DNA of 64,000 bases. Source: JAJFKX01 sp965230265 (GTDB lineage Bacteria; Pseudomonadota; Gammaproteobacteria; Xanthomonadales; Wenzhouxiangellaceae). Both the position numbers and the translations under genes were made by a program. The notes under the pieces are model-generated. The model had not been told where the DNA came from and made no database searches. It worked only from the letters and a program-made list of their open reading frames with translations. Positions 17,772 to 26,445 of the stretch are shown one piece after another; within the stretch, counting starts at the first letter, position 1, and every line of letters begins with the position of its first letter. The stretch is from contig OZ245999.1 of the NCBI GenBank assembly GCA_965230265.1, forward strand, positions 992,001 to 1,056,000. Reading direction: 5' to 3'.

Positions 17772-18980
17772 ATGACTGCAAACTGGAAGCGAATGACTAT
17801 CTGGGCAACGATTGCAATAGTACTGCTGTGTATGCTGCTGGTTGCCTTTCTGCCACGTGCTATTAGGGTTGATTTGGTCATGTTGGAGCCTGACACGATG
17901 ACCGTGACTGTCGATACCGAAGGCAAAACCCGCATTCACGATGTTTATATGCTTTCAGCGCCGGTTTCCGGCCGGGTCTTAAGGATCGATGCGCACACGG
18001 GTGATCAGGTCACCGCCAACACCACTGTACTGGCCAAAATAGAACCTGCTGACCCGACATTTCTCGATTTGCGCAGCGAGGCGCAATCCCAGGCAGCGAT
18101 ACAAACTGCCGAGTCAGCGCTGGATCAGGCACGGGCATTGGTGGAACAGGCAGAAGCTGAATTGGACTATGCCGGTGCGGAAGTGCGCCGGGCACGTGAG
18201 CTGATCGCTGACGGCACCATAGCGCAACGTGCATTGGATGATGCTGAGCGCCTCTACAGAACCCGCAATGCCGGACTGGGAACAGCCCGCGCCGGGTTAC
18301 AGATGCGCATGTTTGAATTGGAGCAGGCTCGGGCAGCTTTATTGTCACCTATACAAACGCAAGGGCAACATGGACAATGTGAATGTGTACCAATAACTGC
18401 CCCGGTCAACGGGCGGATATTACAGATTATTAATTTCAGTGAGCGTGTCGTCAGCGCTGGTGATCCACTGATGGAGATTGGCGACCCTGAAGAGATGGAA
18501 GTGTTCGCTGACTTCCTGTCTACCGATGCCGTCCGCATCCAGGCTGGCCAGGCAGTCGTTATGACCGGCTGGGGAGGCGATCAGGCACTGCATGGGCGGG
18601 TACGCTATGTTGAGCCCTTCGGTTTTACCAAAGTGTCTGCGTTGGGTATCGAAGAGCAACGGGTTAACGTCATTATTGATTTTGTCAGTAGCAACCAGAA
18701 CCGGACTAGACTCGGACATGGTTATCAGGTCGATGTCAGTGTGATCATATGGGAGCAAAATGACATTCTCACAGTGCCGTTGACAGCATTGTTTCGTGAC
18801 CACCAGCACTGGGCCGTATTTGTTATGCAAGATGGCAGGGCCAGTCTGCAGCAGGTAGAACTGGGGCAACGCAATGGTGTTGTTGCTGAGGTGGTCTCCG
18901 GGCTGATTGCCGGTCAGCAGATTGTTTTGCACCCGAGCAATCGCATTGTTGATGGCGTGCGCATCACTGCGCGTAGTTAG
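17772..18980 (+). CDS. HlyD-family periplasmic adaptor of ABC exporter
   Basis: A 402-residue membrane-fusion protein. The N-terminal anchor helix (residues ~10-28) is followed by a lipoyl half-motif (VSGRVLRIDAHTGDQV), an alpha-helical hairpin rich in Ala/Glu/Arg (EAQSQAAIQTAESALDQAR, ~90-190), the second lipoyl half (APVNGRILQI), and a beta-barrel domain. It starts 3 bases after the permease stop with GTGAG upstream. Such adaptors bridge the inner-membrane pump to an outer-membrane channel. This is the last gene of the three-gene operon. It faces the ATPase gene at 19050 with no clear terminator between them. Confidence 0.88.
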   Translation: MTANWKRMTIWATIAIVLLCMLLVAFLPRAIRVDLVMLEPDTMTVTVDTEGKTRIHDVYMLSAPVSGRVLRIDAHTGDQVTANTTVLAKIEPADPTFLDLRSEAQSQAAIQTAESALDQARALVEQAEAELDYAGAEVRRARELIADGTIAQRALDDAERLYRTRNAGLGTARAGLQMRMFELEQARAALLSPIQTQGQHGQCECVPITAPVNGRILQIINFSERVVSAGDPLMEIGDPEEMEVFADFLSTDAVRIQAGQAVVMTGWGGDQALHGRVRYVEPFGFTKVSALGIEEQRVNVIIDFVSSNQNRTRLGHGYQVDVSVIIWEQNDILTVPLTALFRDHQHWAVFVMQDGRASLQQVELGQRNGVVAEVVSGLIAGQQIVLHPSNRIVDGVRITARS

Positions 18981-19049
18981 CCTTCACCCTTTGCGCAGTT
19001 GGTTTATTTCCCTGCATCCTGCACGACCGGTTAATTGCACTGGCAGGCT

Positions 19050-21722
19050 TTACGAAATATCCGGATTAAATATTTGACCGATCAACAATGGAATCAAACT
19101 CGCACCGACAATCACCCCCCAGGTCGTCAAGTCAGGTGTGCTTAATACCAGTGTTGCTGCCAATAGCGGCGAATAGATGGCCATGCCCAGCAAACCGGCG
19201 GATATAACCAACGCGATCCAGATATAAGGATTGCGCACGATATGGTTATTTTTAATACTGCCTTTGTGGCCACTCATATTGAATACATGCCACATTTGTG
19301 CAAATGCCAAAGTCAGAAAGGCAACCGTGGTTGGATAGTATTGCTGTTTGTCCGGTTGCTGCAGTGCCCACAAAAAAGCGATCAACACAGAGACGGTAAT
19401 GATGCTGCCATACAGCAAGATTTTCAGCCAATGCCGCCGCCCGATAATGGGGCTTTGGGGTGAGCGCGGTGGACGTTTTAGTACCTGCTCATCACTTTCC
19501 CCAGCGCCCAGTGCCAATGCTGGAAATACATCGGTGACCAAATTTAAAAACAGGATCTGTAATGGTAACAGTGGCAATGGCAATCCACTGATGACACCCA
19601 GGGTAACCAATAAAATCTCACTGATATTACAAGACAGTAAATACACGACAAATTGCCGGATATTGGAAAAAATGGTTCGCCCTTGGGCAATCGCTGCTGT
19701 GATCGAACCAAAGGCATCATCTTTTAGAATCATGTCGGATGCCTGCTTGGCCACCTCGGTCCCACGCACTCCCATGCTGATACCAATATCGGCTTTTTGT
19801 AAAGCCGGTGCATCATTAACGCCATCGCCGGTCATTGCTACAATCTGTCCGGCATGCTGATACAGTGAAATCAGGTCAAGCTTTTGTTGTGGATTGATAC
19901 GGGCAAACACATCTGTATCCAGCAGTGCCTGTCTTTGGACTGTATTTAACTGCTCAGCAGGCTTTACCTTGGTACCTTCTATGGCTTGTTGATTGTGCGC
20001 TTGAGATATGCCCACCGCAGCGGCAATACTGGCTGCGGTCACCGCATTATCACCGGTCACCATTACCACATTAATACCAGCCTGTTGAGCCTTTTCGATT
20101 TCTGCACGTGCGTCCAGCCGCGGAGGGTCCTGTAGACCGACCAGGCCCAGAAATACCAACTCGTGGCTGTCTACAGATGCAATATCCTCGCCGCTTTTTT
20201 CCGCCAGGGCCAGAACCCGTAAGCCATTGGCAGCCAATTCACTGGTTTTGTCCAACCAAAAGTTTCTTTGACTGTCACTCAACATTGCTTCGCCATCATC
20301 ACTGGCCAATTGTTCAGCTTGTGCGAGAATCACTTCAGGAGCGCCCTTAACGGCAGCAATCACTTTTTCTCCACATTGATGATAAGTAATCATCATGCGG
20401 GTATCCGGATCAAAAGGCTGCTCGCCGACTTTGTGTTGATCAGGCAACGGTATATCGGCATGCATCACAGCGGCTAACAGCGCCTGTTCCATCGGGTCAC
20501 CACTGCTGTCATTGACATGCTCATCAGTAGCCAGTGTGGCATTGTTGCACCAGGCACAGACCCGCAGTGCCCTGATGATGGCAGCGCTGCTGCCTGGCGG
20601 ACTATCTATCCGACCTGCACTAAACCGTACCTCGCCCTGAGGCAATAATAAATCAGTCACCGTCATGCGGTTCTGGGTCAAGGTGCCGGTTTTATCCGTA
20701 AAGATAGTGGTTACCGAGCCTAGGGTTTCCACTGCTGATAAGTGTTTGATCAGTGCATTGCGGCGTGCCAGCCGCCACATACCGCGTGCCAAAGCGAAAG
20801 TAGCAACAATGGGCAGGCTTTCTGGAATCGCTGCAACGGCAAGGGCGATGCCAGTCTTAATCATTAATATAGGTTCACGGGCACCGGCGATACCAATTAA
20901 GGTAATAATGGTAGCCAGACACAAGGTTACGCCGATCAGTTGCTGGGATAAGTGCTTGAGGCGCTTATCCAGCGGCGTCATCTCCGGAGCGGCTTCACTG
21001 GTCAGGCTGGATATCCTGCCTAATTCACTGTGCATGCCAGTGGCAACGGCCACACCAGTCGCTGATCCGCGCAGCACTGTGGTTCCCTTAAAAGCCATAT
21101 TGTTGCGGGTATACAGTGGTGCTGGCTCAATTAAGGCATCGGCTTGTTTATTGACCGGGGTCGACTCACCGGTCAGCAATGATTCATCGCATTGTAATTG
21201 TGTCGCTTGCAGTATCCGCAAATCAGCGGTGACGGCGTCTCCTGCGTTCAGTAACACGATGTCACCCGGAACAATTTGTTCCGCCGCTATCACTTTATTA
21301 TGACCGTCCCGCCGAGTAAGCGTGAGAGTGGTGCCCAAGTGGCGCAGCGCTTCAATTGAGCGAATGGCTTTGCGTTCGGTATAAAAGCCGATAACGGTAT
21401 TAAGTGCAATGACAATGACAATGGCAATGCCTTCGGCCAAGTCTTGAAACGCAAAAGAAAGAGCGGCGGCGCTTAACAATAGCACCGTCAACAAACTGCG
21501 TAACTGATCCAACAACATCAGCCAGCTGCTTTTATGGCCACCGCGATTGATTATGTTCAAGCCATAGTGCTTTTGCCGGTATTCAATATCGTCCGAGCTG
21601 AGTCCAGCGTCTATTTCCACGTTGAGCTTGCTCAAGATCAGCTTGCTTTCAAGTCCATAAGCATTATCAAGCACATTGTTTTTTTGGCCTGAATAAGAAT
21701 GGGCTGCAGACGATGTTGGCAT
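19050..21722 (-). CDS. P2-type cation-transporting ATPase
   Basis: An 890-residue P-type ATPase. It has an N-terminal cation_ATPase_N domain (GLSSDDIEYRQKHYGLN), the actuator motif LLTGES near 180, the intramembrane motif AAIPESLP, the phosphorylation site DKTGTLT with Asp near residue 341, the hinge TGDGVNDAPAL, and C-terminal helices with the conserved NLVTDVFPALALG. The P2A (calcium, PEGLP-like) and related bacterial groups fit best; the transported ion is not certain. It is mostly alone on its strand. A FixJ-class-I-like site lies 80-93 bp before the ATG, and no good Shine-Dalgarno is visible. ATPases of this type often sit beside Usp and Hsp20 genes in stress clusters. Confidence 0.9.
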   Translation of the reverse strand: MPTSSAAHSYSGQKNNVLDNAYGLESKLILSKLNVEIDAGLSSDDIEYRQKHYGLNIINRGGHKSSWLMLLDQLRSLLTVLLLSAAALSFAFQDLAEGIAIVIVIALNTVIGFYTERKAIRSIEALRHLGTTLTLTRRDGHNKVIAAEQIVPGDIVLLNAGDAVTADLRILQATQLQCDESLLTGESTPVNKQADALIEPAPLYTRNNMAFKGTTVLRGSATGVAVATGMHSELGRISSLTSEAAPEMTPLDKRLKHLSQQLIGVTLCLATIITLIGIAGAREPILMIKTGIALAVAAIPESLPIVATFALARGMWRLARRNALIKHLSAVETLGSVTTIFTDKTGTLTQNRMTVTDLLLPQGEVRFSAGRIDSPPGSSAAIIRALRVCAWCNNATLATDEHVNDSSGDPMEQALLAAVMHADIPLPDQHKVGEQPFDPDTRMMITYHQCGEKVIAAVKGAPEVILAQAEQLASDDGEAMLSDSQRNFWLDKTSELAANGLRVLALAEKSGEDIASVDSHELVFLGLVGLQDPPRLDARAEIEKAQQAGINVVMVTGDNAVTAASIAAAVGISQAHNQQAIEGTKVKPAEQLNTVQRQALLDTDVFARINPQQKLDLISLYQHAGQIVAMTGDGVNDAPALQKADIGISMGVRGTEVAKQASDMILKDDAFGSITAAIAQGRTIFSNIRQFVVYLLSCNISEILLVTLGVISGLPLPLLPLQILFLNLVTDVFPALALGAGESDEQVLKRPPRSPQSPIIGRRHWLKILLYGSIITVSVLIAFLWALQQPDKQQYYPTTVAFLTLAFAQMWHVFNMSGHKGSIKNNHIVRNPYIWIALVISAGLLGMAIYSPLLAATLVLSTPDLTTWGVIVGASLIPLLIGQIFNPDIS

Positions 21723-21801
21723 GGGTGTTTGCTGAATTTATTGAAATCAATCTACATAATTGGATTACCAGTTTAATAGTAATAAGCTTTGAACTGCATA
21801 C

Positions 21802-21815
21802 GGGTATCTACTGAT
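21802..21815 (-). promoter_or_regulatory. FixJ class I-like site before P-type ATPase
   Basis: The minus strand reads ATCAGTAGATACCC, 11 of 14 matches to the FixJ class I consensus GTMAGTAGTTTCCC (remembered from in vitro selection work on Sinorhizobium FixJ). It is oriented toward the ATPase and lies 80-93 bp before its ATG, at the same distance and in the same direction as three other such sites at 26415, 27470 and 29886. The rest of the 21723-21975 spacer is A/T-rich with no gene. Confidence 0.45.
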
Positions 21816-21975
21816 AGCTTTATCCTGCTAAATAAATTCTAATGCTTAGATGTATTGGTGTTTTTAATTATAAGGTGCTAGCAACGTATAGAAATATTTA
21901 TATAAAAATTGTTAACTTTATGCTCAAAAATAATAATTGTTTTGGTTGTGATCGCCTGGGAATAATGGCTCAATT

Positions 21976-23346
21976 ATGAAATTAACCTTCCTTGGTGCAG
22001 CTCAAACAGTGACTGGTTCAAGGTTTCTACTAGAAACCAATGGTCAAAAAATCCTCGTAGACTGTGGGCTGTTCCAAGGTCTAAAAAAACTCCGTGAATT
22101 GAATTGGAGAGCATTACCAGTAGTGCCAGCGTCTATTGACGCGGTGATTTTGACACATGCGCATATTGATCACAGTGGCTATTTGCCACTGCTGGTGAAA
22201 AATGGTTTTAAAGGCAAGGTTTTTTGCACCACAGCCAGTGCAGAATTATGTGCCATTTTGCTGCCTGATAGCGGCTATTTGCATGAGGAAGATGCTGCTC
22301 GAGCGAATCGCTATGGGTATACCCGACATCGCCCAGCATTGCCGCTTTATACTCAACAAGATGCTGTTAAGTCACTACAGCAATTTGTACCACTGGATTT
22401 CAATAAGCTTCATGCTTTAAAGCAAGGCATCAAATTTGAATTCACCCCGGCAGGGCATATCCTGGGGGCTGCATGTGTGCATATTTATGCCAATAACTGG
22501 CATCTGGTGTTTTCTGGTGATCTAGGGCGCCCTAATGACCCAGTAGTGCAGCCACCAGCCAGAGTAGCAAACGCTGATTACCTGATTTTAGAATCAACCT
22601 ATGGTAATAGACGTCACGCTCAGGATGACCCGTTGGACATACTGGAAGCTGTTATTAGGAAAACCGTTGCTCGCAGCGGTAAATTGCTAATTCCTGCCTT
22701 TGCTGTTGGTCGGGCACAAAGCCTGCTGTATTACATCAATCAACTTAAACGGCAGCAACGTATTCCCAATCTGCTGGTCTATCTGGACAGCCCAATGGCT
22801 ATCAGTGTCACCGAGCTGCTGCAGCGGCATTGCGACCGACAACACCTGTCGATGGATGACTGCAAGGCCATTACTGACGGTGTGATCTATACACGCAAGT
22901 CAGAAGATTCTAAAGCCATTTACTTGAAACACCTGCAAAATAATCAGCCTGTTATCATTATTTCTGCCAGCGGCATGCTAACTGGTGGCCGGGTACTGCA
23001 TCATTTAAAAAACTATATTATTGACCCACGCAACACCATATTACTGGTAGGTTTTCAGGCGCCCGGTACCCGTGGCTCTCGATTGCTGAACGGTGAAACT
23101 GATATCAAAATCCATGGCAAGCTGTACCCTGTGAATGCAGAGATTGTTGCTATGGATAATATGTCGGCTCATGCTGATTATCTGGAAATTGTTGATTGGC
23201 TGGAACAGTTTCAACGGCCGCCAATCAAAACGTTTCTGGTTCACGGTGAGTATGAAGCCATCTCATCACTAAAATTCAAAATTGAAGAGAAATTGCAATG
23301 GGACGCTATTATTCCAAACTACATGGAAGTTATAGAGCTCGACTAA
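21976..23346 (+). CDS. MBL-fold beta-CASP metallo-hydrolase (RNA exonuclease-like)
   Basis: A 456-residue metallo-beta-lactamase-fold protein. The zinc motif THAHIDHSG has His61, His63, Asp65 and His66. HILGAA and FSGDLGRPNDP carry further ligands. A beta-CASP domain follows (LLIPAFAVGRAQSLLYYI, LDSPMA), and the C-terminal RNA-specificity part includes ISASGMLTGGRVLHHL, VGFQAPGTRG and FLVHGE. The family includes CPSF-73-like ribonucleases, though many bacterial members have no tested activity. Its stop overlaps the convergent Usp stop (CTAA). Being inside a Usp/Hsp20/FixLJ island suggests a role in RNA turnover under stress, which is inference. Confidence 0.88.
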   Translation: MKLTFLGAAQTVTGSRFLLETNGQKILVDCGLFQGLKKLRELNWRALPVVPASIDAVILTHAHIDHSGYLPLLVKNGFKGKVFCTTASAELCAILLPDSGYLHEEDAARANRYGYTRHRPALPLYTQQDAVKSLQQFVPLDFNKLHALKQGIKFEFTPAGHILGAACVHIYANNWHLVFSGDLGRPNDPVVQPPARVANADYLILESTYGNRRHAQDDPLDILEAVIRKTVARSGKLLIPAFAVGRAQSLLYYINQLKRQQRIPNLLVYLDSPMAISVTELLQRHCDRQHLSMDDCKAITDGVIYTRKSEDSKAIYLKHLQNNQPVIIISASGMLTGGRVLHHLKNYIIDPRNTILLVGFQAPGTRGSRLLNGETDIKIHGKLYPVNAEIVAMDNMSAHADYLEIVDWLEQFQRPPIKTFLVHGEYEAISSLKFKIEEKLQWDAIIPNYMEVIELD

Positions 23347-24206
23347 CTATGCATCATCAATACCGGTATAGATGCTTTCTCCAGCATATATTGTGATGTC
23401 CCGCCAAACACCAATTCGCGCCAGCGCCGACGACTGTATGCACCCATCAATAACACATCCGATTGTGATTCCTGGAAAGCATCAATCAGTTCTTTTTCAG
23501 TGTTCTTTCCTGGCTTTTTAATAACATTGGATTTGATTCCCCAGCTGGTTAGATATGCACGCAGCTGACTGGCTTTGGGACCCAGTTGGTTTTCGCGGCC
23601 ACAGACGGTGATGTTAACGCGTTCGGCAGCTTTTAATAAGTGCAGGTTGCTGGCGACTGCGCGTGCTGCTTCTGCGCTTTGGTTCCAGGCAATCAAAACT
23701 CGTTTGCCAATCGTTTTTATTTTTCTCTGTGGCAATATCAGCACTGGACGCCCGCTGGCCATTACAGCTGATAACATAAATAATCTGGCGATATCAGCTT
23801 TTTTGCTGGCAGGTCGTGTCACAACGATTAAATCATTAACCGGACCGACGATCCGCATTATCTTGTCGGGCGAACCGAACTGCTCCTGCCAAACAGCGCA
23901 TGCAGAAGAGGTAAGGCGTTTGCGCATAGTGTAGTCCTTGGCCAAAACCAAGTGATTAAACAGTTTTTTTGCTGCGGTTGATGATTTTATATTTGACCGG
24001 CTTTGCCAAGTTTTGCCCAACAATGAATGATCAGTAGTGAAGTATTCAGCACTAAAGCTGGATGACAGGCTTTTATCTGAATCACGATGGGCCAGGATAT
24101 GACAGCCAATAACACTGGCATTTAAGCGTTTACCCAAATCTAACGAGACATTCAGAGCATGAGTGCATTCTGGGCGGTCTGCTACAGGTACGAGAATAGT
24201 TGGCAT
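23343..24206 (-). CDS. Universal stress protein, two-domain
   Basis: A 287-residue protein with an N-terminal Usp-like half (TILVPVADRPECTHALNVSLDL) and a C-terminal Usp half (RVLIAWNQSAEAARAVASNLHLL ... DVLLMGAYSRRRWRELVFGGTSQYML). The last motif is a variant of the ATP-binding G-2X-G-9X-G(S/T) pattern in which the second Gly is Ser, common in this branch. The N-terminal half lacks a recognisable nucleotide motif. It is convergent with the MBL gene and shares the stop-codon bases. It is one of three Usp proteins in the island. Confidence 0.82.
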   Translation of the reverse strand: MPTILVPVADRPECTHALNVSLDLGKRLNASVIGCHILAHRDSDKSLSSSFSAEYFTTDHSLLGKTWQSRSNIKSSTAAKKLFNHLVLAKDYTMRKRLTSSACAVWQEQFGSPDKIMRIVGPVNDLIVVTRPASKKADIARLFMLSAVMASGRPVLILPQRKIKTIGKRVLIAWNQSAEAARAVASNLHLLKAAERVNITVCGRENQLGPKASQLRAYLTSWGIKSNVIKKPGKNTEKELIDAFQESQSDVLLMGAYSRRRWRELVFGGTSQYMLEKASIPVLMMHS

Positions 24207-24365
24207 TAGCGATCACTTTGTTGATTATGGTTATTGTCAGTGTAGTGAAATGATCTCTGCGGAATAATTAGTTCTTTTACATAACTGGTATGTGGCAATT
24301 ACGTATTGCTCAAAGCAGCATATAACAACTACTGTATCAATGATCTAAATTGACGGAGAACGATC

Positions 24366-24719
24366 ATGTCGATAAACAATGCCTATGTTCGCCGTTACCA
24401 ATACGAACTGTTCTCACCAAACCATAAAGACCCCAATAAACCCAGTGCAGCTATTTATCTGTATGGTGATCGCAACAAACTGCAGGCCTGTCTTTTCTTT
24501 TCAGATCATAGTGATGATAAGCCTCCGGTTCAAGATGGTGATCGGGTAATTGCAAATTTACCCAATGCTGATTTTGAACGCCTGGTTGATATGCTAAGAA
24601 ATGAAAAGCCAGTTATTTTTTGTTGGGACAGTGTGGCTCAGAGGCTTCGTATTACTACCGGTAACGAACCTGTCGGCGAAGAGGAGTTGAAACGCCTGTT
24701 TTCTTTTTTATATATATAA
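24366..24719 (+). CDS. Conserved-looking hypothetical protein, 117 residues
   Basis: I do not recognise the family. It is a soluble protein with no signal peptide or membrane segment, starting with GGAG 7 bases before the ATG. It reads like a compact alpha/beta fold: RYQYELFSPNH, SAAIYLYGDRNKLQACLFF, then DFERLVDMLRNEKPVIFCWDS and RLRITTGNEPVGEEELKRLF. It is 26 bases upstream of the eRF1-like attachment protein gene and probably co-transcribed with it. A TACGTA hexamer (FixJ class II-like) lies 61 bases before the start. The function is unknown. Confidence 0.7.
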   Translation: MSINNAYVRRYQYELFSPNHKDPNKPSAAIYLYGDRNKLQACLFFSDHSDDKPPVQDGDRVIANLPNADFERLVDMLRNEKPVIFCWDSVAQRLRITTGNEPVGEEELKRLFSFLYI

Positions 24720-24745
24720 GAAGTTGTGATTAAAAGGTAATTTGC

Positions 24746-25219
24746 ATGTCATTGATACCAGAAAAAAACCTGTTGATTCTGGCCATGAACAGCCGGCAGG
24801 CATGTTTCTATAAACAACCAAAGCGGTTTGCTGAACTGCACTCGCTGTGCGAGATTAAGCCTGAGGTGATTGTCAAACATAATATCGACATCGATGCAGA
24901 CCGCCAGGGTAGAAGCTTTGACCGTTACGGTGCAGGCAGACATGCAATGCAACCTGCGACTGATAGTATTGAACATCATCACATGGTGTTCATCAGACAG
25001 GCCTTGCAAAAAATGCAGCAGTTGTACATTGACAGTCAATGCGAGGCGTTATTAATTATCGCTGGCCCGAAGCTTGTTGGCTATATTCGAAAACAAATGG
25101 ATCATCATAAGCAACCTGAAAAAATTGATTATATTGTTCGTAATCCAGCAGGCCTTTCTGCCGATGAGTTACAAGCAATAATCACTGAATATGAGGGTAT
25201 CCAACGGTTAAGTAACTGA
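24746..25219 (+). CDS. Host attachment/eRF1-like (baeRF) family protein
   Basis: A 157-residue protein of the 'protein required for attachment to host cells' family, now seen as part of the bacterial archaeo-eukaryotic release-factor-like (baeRF) group. Supporting segments are the N-terminal ILAMNSRQACFYK, a charged middle with DRQGRSFDRYGAGRHAMQP, and the C-terminal ALLIIAGPKLVGYIRKQMDHH followed by LSADELQAII. AAGG 8 bases upstream supports the ATG. The family name comes from plant-associated bacteria; a translation-related or ribosome-rescue role is only a hypothesis. It is co-directional with the unknown 117-residue gene. Confidence 0.75.
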   Translation: MSLIPEKNLLILAMNSRQACFYKQPKRFAELHSLCEIKPEVIVKHNIDIDADRQGRSFDRYGAGRHAMQPATDSIEHHHMVFIRQALQKMQQLYIDSQCEALLIIAGPKLVGYIRKQMDHHKQPEKIDYIVRNPAGLSADELQAIITEYEGIQRLSN

Positions 25220-25320
25220 ATGATACGATACTGATCACACTGTCATAGCACCATCATTTTGGTCGGTGTTGAGCTGTTTTGGGTACTAAGCGCTACGCCG
25301 TTCAAGTGGCAATGTAGATA

Positions 25321-25428
25321 GTGTTTGACCTCAGCACGCAAATGGGCGCCGCGAAGCGTTTTAAAATGAGTGGTTTGGATGATAGTCTGGTCGGTGCGGC
25401 TCTGGCTGTTAAGTTAATCGGCGAGTGA
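25321..25428 (+). CDS. Possible 35-residue peptide or gene remnant
   Basis: A GTG-started frame reads FDLSTQMGAAKRFKMSG followed by LDDSLVGAALAVKLIGE and a stop. The residue make-up is protein-like and different from the neighbouring random frames. There is no Shine-Dalgarno before the GTG or the internal ATGs, and an in-frame TAG lies two codons upstream. It may be a decayed gene end or chance. The rest of 25220-25488 has nothing recognisable. Confidence 0.15.
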   Translation: MFDLSTQMGAAKRFKMSGLDDSLVGAALAVKLIGE

Positions 25429-25488
25429 TATGGCCTGCATTGATAAGGTGGTTTGATGGTTTTTAATGAGCCCATGCAGAGCCAGGTT

Positions 25489-25845
25489 TTATTGTTCCTG
25501 CTGAGCTGCGCATTGATAGCATAACTCGGCGTAAGGGTAGGCATCTAAGCGCTGATAGGCGATCTCGATACCACAGGCATTGCATTGACCATAACTGCTT
25601 TCGGTCATGCGCTGGATTGCTTGGTTAACCTTATCCAATTCTGTGGCTGCTTCGTGACTCAAAAAGTCCAAAACTTCTTGGTTTTCCAGCTCTATAGCCT
25701 GTTCGCTGGAATTGGCCGGTAATGGCTGGCGTTGAGTGCGATTAATTTGCTCCATACGCAAATCCAATTCGGCTTTTTTCTGCATCAGTTTTGTGTGTAG
25801 CATCTGTATTTGTTTGGTGGTCATTTGTTGTATTGGTCTATTCAT
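25489..25845 (-). CDS. DksA/TraR-type zinc-finger protein
   Basis: A 118-residue protein with an N-terminal coiled coil (LHTKLMQKKAELDLRMEQINRTQ) and a C-terminal four-cysteine zinc finger (CNACGIEIAYQRLDAYPYAELCYQC is the C-x2-C ... C-x2-C pattern). This is the DksA/TraR layout, with acidic residues at the coil region (ELENQEVLDFLSHEA). Such proteins bind the RNA polymerase secondary channel; this one is shorter than DksA and closer to the stress-island paralogues. AAGGA 5 bases upstream supports the ATG. It lies downstream of hsp20 on the same strand, separated by a strong hairpin at 25869-25895. Confidence 0.82.
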   Translation of the reverse strand: MNRPIQQMTTKQIQMLHTKLMQKKAELDLRMEQINRTQRQPLPANSSEQAIELENQEVLDFLSHEAATELDKVNQAIQRMTESSYGQCNACGIEIAYQRLDAYPYAELCYQCAAQQEQ

Positions 25846-25868
25846 TTTAATCCTTGCTATGGGTGTTG

Positions 25869-25895
25869 GAATTAAGCCCGTGGCGGGCTTAATTC
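25869..25895 (-). terminator. Perfect 12-bp hairpin between hsp20 and dksA-like gene
   Basis: GAATTAAGCCCG-CCA-CGGGCTTAATTC is a perfect 12-bp stem with a 3-base loop. The stem base is A/T-rich with TTAATT on the 3' side, but no pure T tract follows. It could act as a weak two-way terminator or an RNA end stabiliser setting the hsp20 to dksA-like ratio. Confidence 0.5.
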
Positions 25896-25915
25896 GCGTG
25901 TCGATGCATTTGCCG

Positions 25916-26350
25916 TTAATTAACCTTAACGGCTATGTTTTTAGATCTGTTGGGTGTGGTTTTGGGTAGGTTTATACTCAGCACACCATTTTTATTGGTG
26001 GCTTTAATCGCCTCTGGTTTGACGTTTTTGGGTAATGTGAAACTACGGCAAAAGTGCCCATAAAAACTTTCGACTCGATGTGGCGTTTCACTGTCTTGTT
26101 CAAGGTTATAGTTGCGCTCACCTTGGATCGTCAGGACATTGTCATCCAACGACACGGATATGTCTTTGGTCTCAACCCCAGGTAAATCTGCCTTAACGAT
26201 ATACTCTTTATCGGTTTCGGAGATATCCGCACTGGGTGTCCACTCCATGGTCTGAAGCAGCCTGCTATCATCGTGCAGTGAAGGAAAGCCACGTTTAAAA
26301 AACCTTTGGTAGTTGTCAAAAAAATCACTGAAAAATGGCTGTAATTGCAT
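25916..26350 (-). CDS. Small heat-shock protein Hsp20
   Basis: A 144-residue alpha-crystallin-type chaperone. The N-terminal arm (MQLQPFFSDFFDNYQRFFKRGFPS) is followed by the crystallin domain from about residue 38 (WTPSADISETDKEYIVKADLPGVE, LTIQGER, RSFTLPKNV) with the signature NKNGVLSINLPK near the C-terminus. A perfect AGGAGG precedes the ATG. It prevents aggregation of unfolded proteins in the cytoplasm without ATP. A 12-of-14 FixJ-class-I-like site lies 65-78 bp upstream of the start, in the same direction as the other sites. Confidence 0.93.
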   Translation of the reverse strand: MQLQPFFSDFFDNYQRFFKRGFPSLHDDSRLLQTMEWTPSADISETDKEYIVKADLPGVETKDISVSLDDNVLTIQGERNYNLEQDSETPHRVESFYGHFCRSFTLPKNVKPEAIKATNKNGVLSINLPKTTPNRSKNIAVKVN

Positions 26351-26414
26351 TGTTTGCCTCCTGGGTATTGCTGATATACCTATAGTTGCGGGCGTCTTGT
26401 CAGTTTTGTTATCC

Positions 26415-26428
26415 GCGAAACTACTTAT
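26415..26428 (-). promoter_or_regulatory. FixJ class I-like site before hsp20
   Basis: The minus strand reads ATAAGTAGTTTCGC, 12 of 14 matches to GTMAGTAGTTTCCC with an intact AGTAGTTTC core. It lies 65-78 bp before the hsp20 ATG and is oriented toward it. It is the closest match in the core of the four sites in this island. Confidence 0.55.
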
Positions 26429-26445
26429 GTGATGGCGAATCGTGC

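Noticed and set aside
21737..21750. FNR-like box (minus strand TTGATTTCAATAAA) before the ATPase
   Set aside because: It lies only 15-28 bases before the start codon; a class II site would put the transcription start inside the gene.
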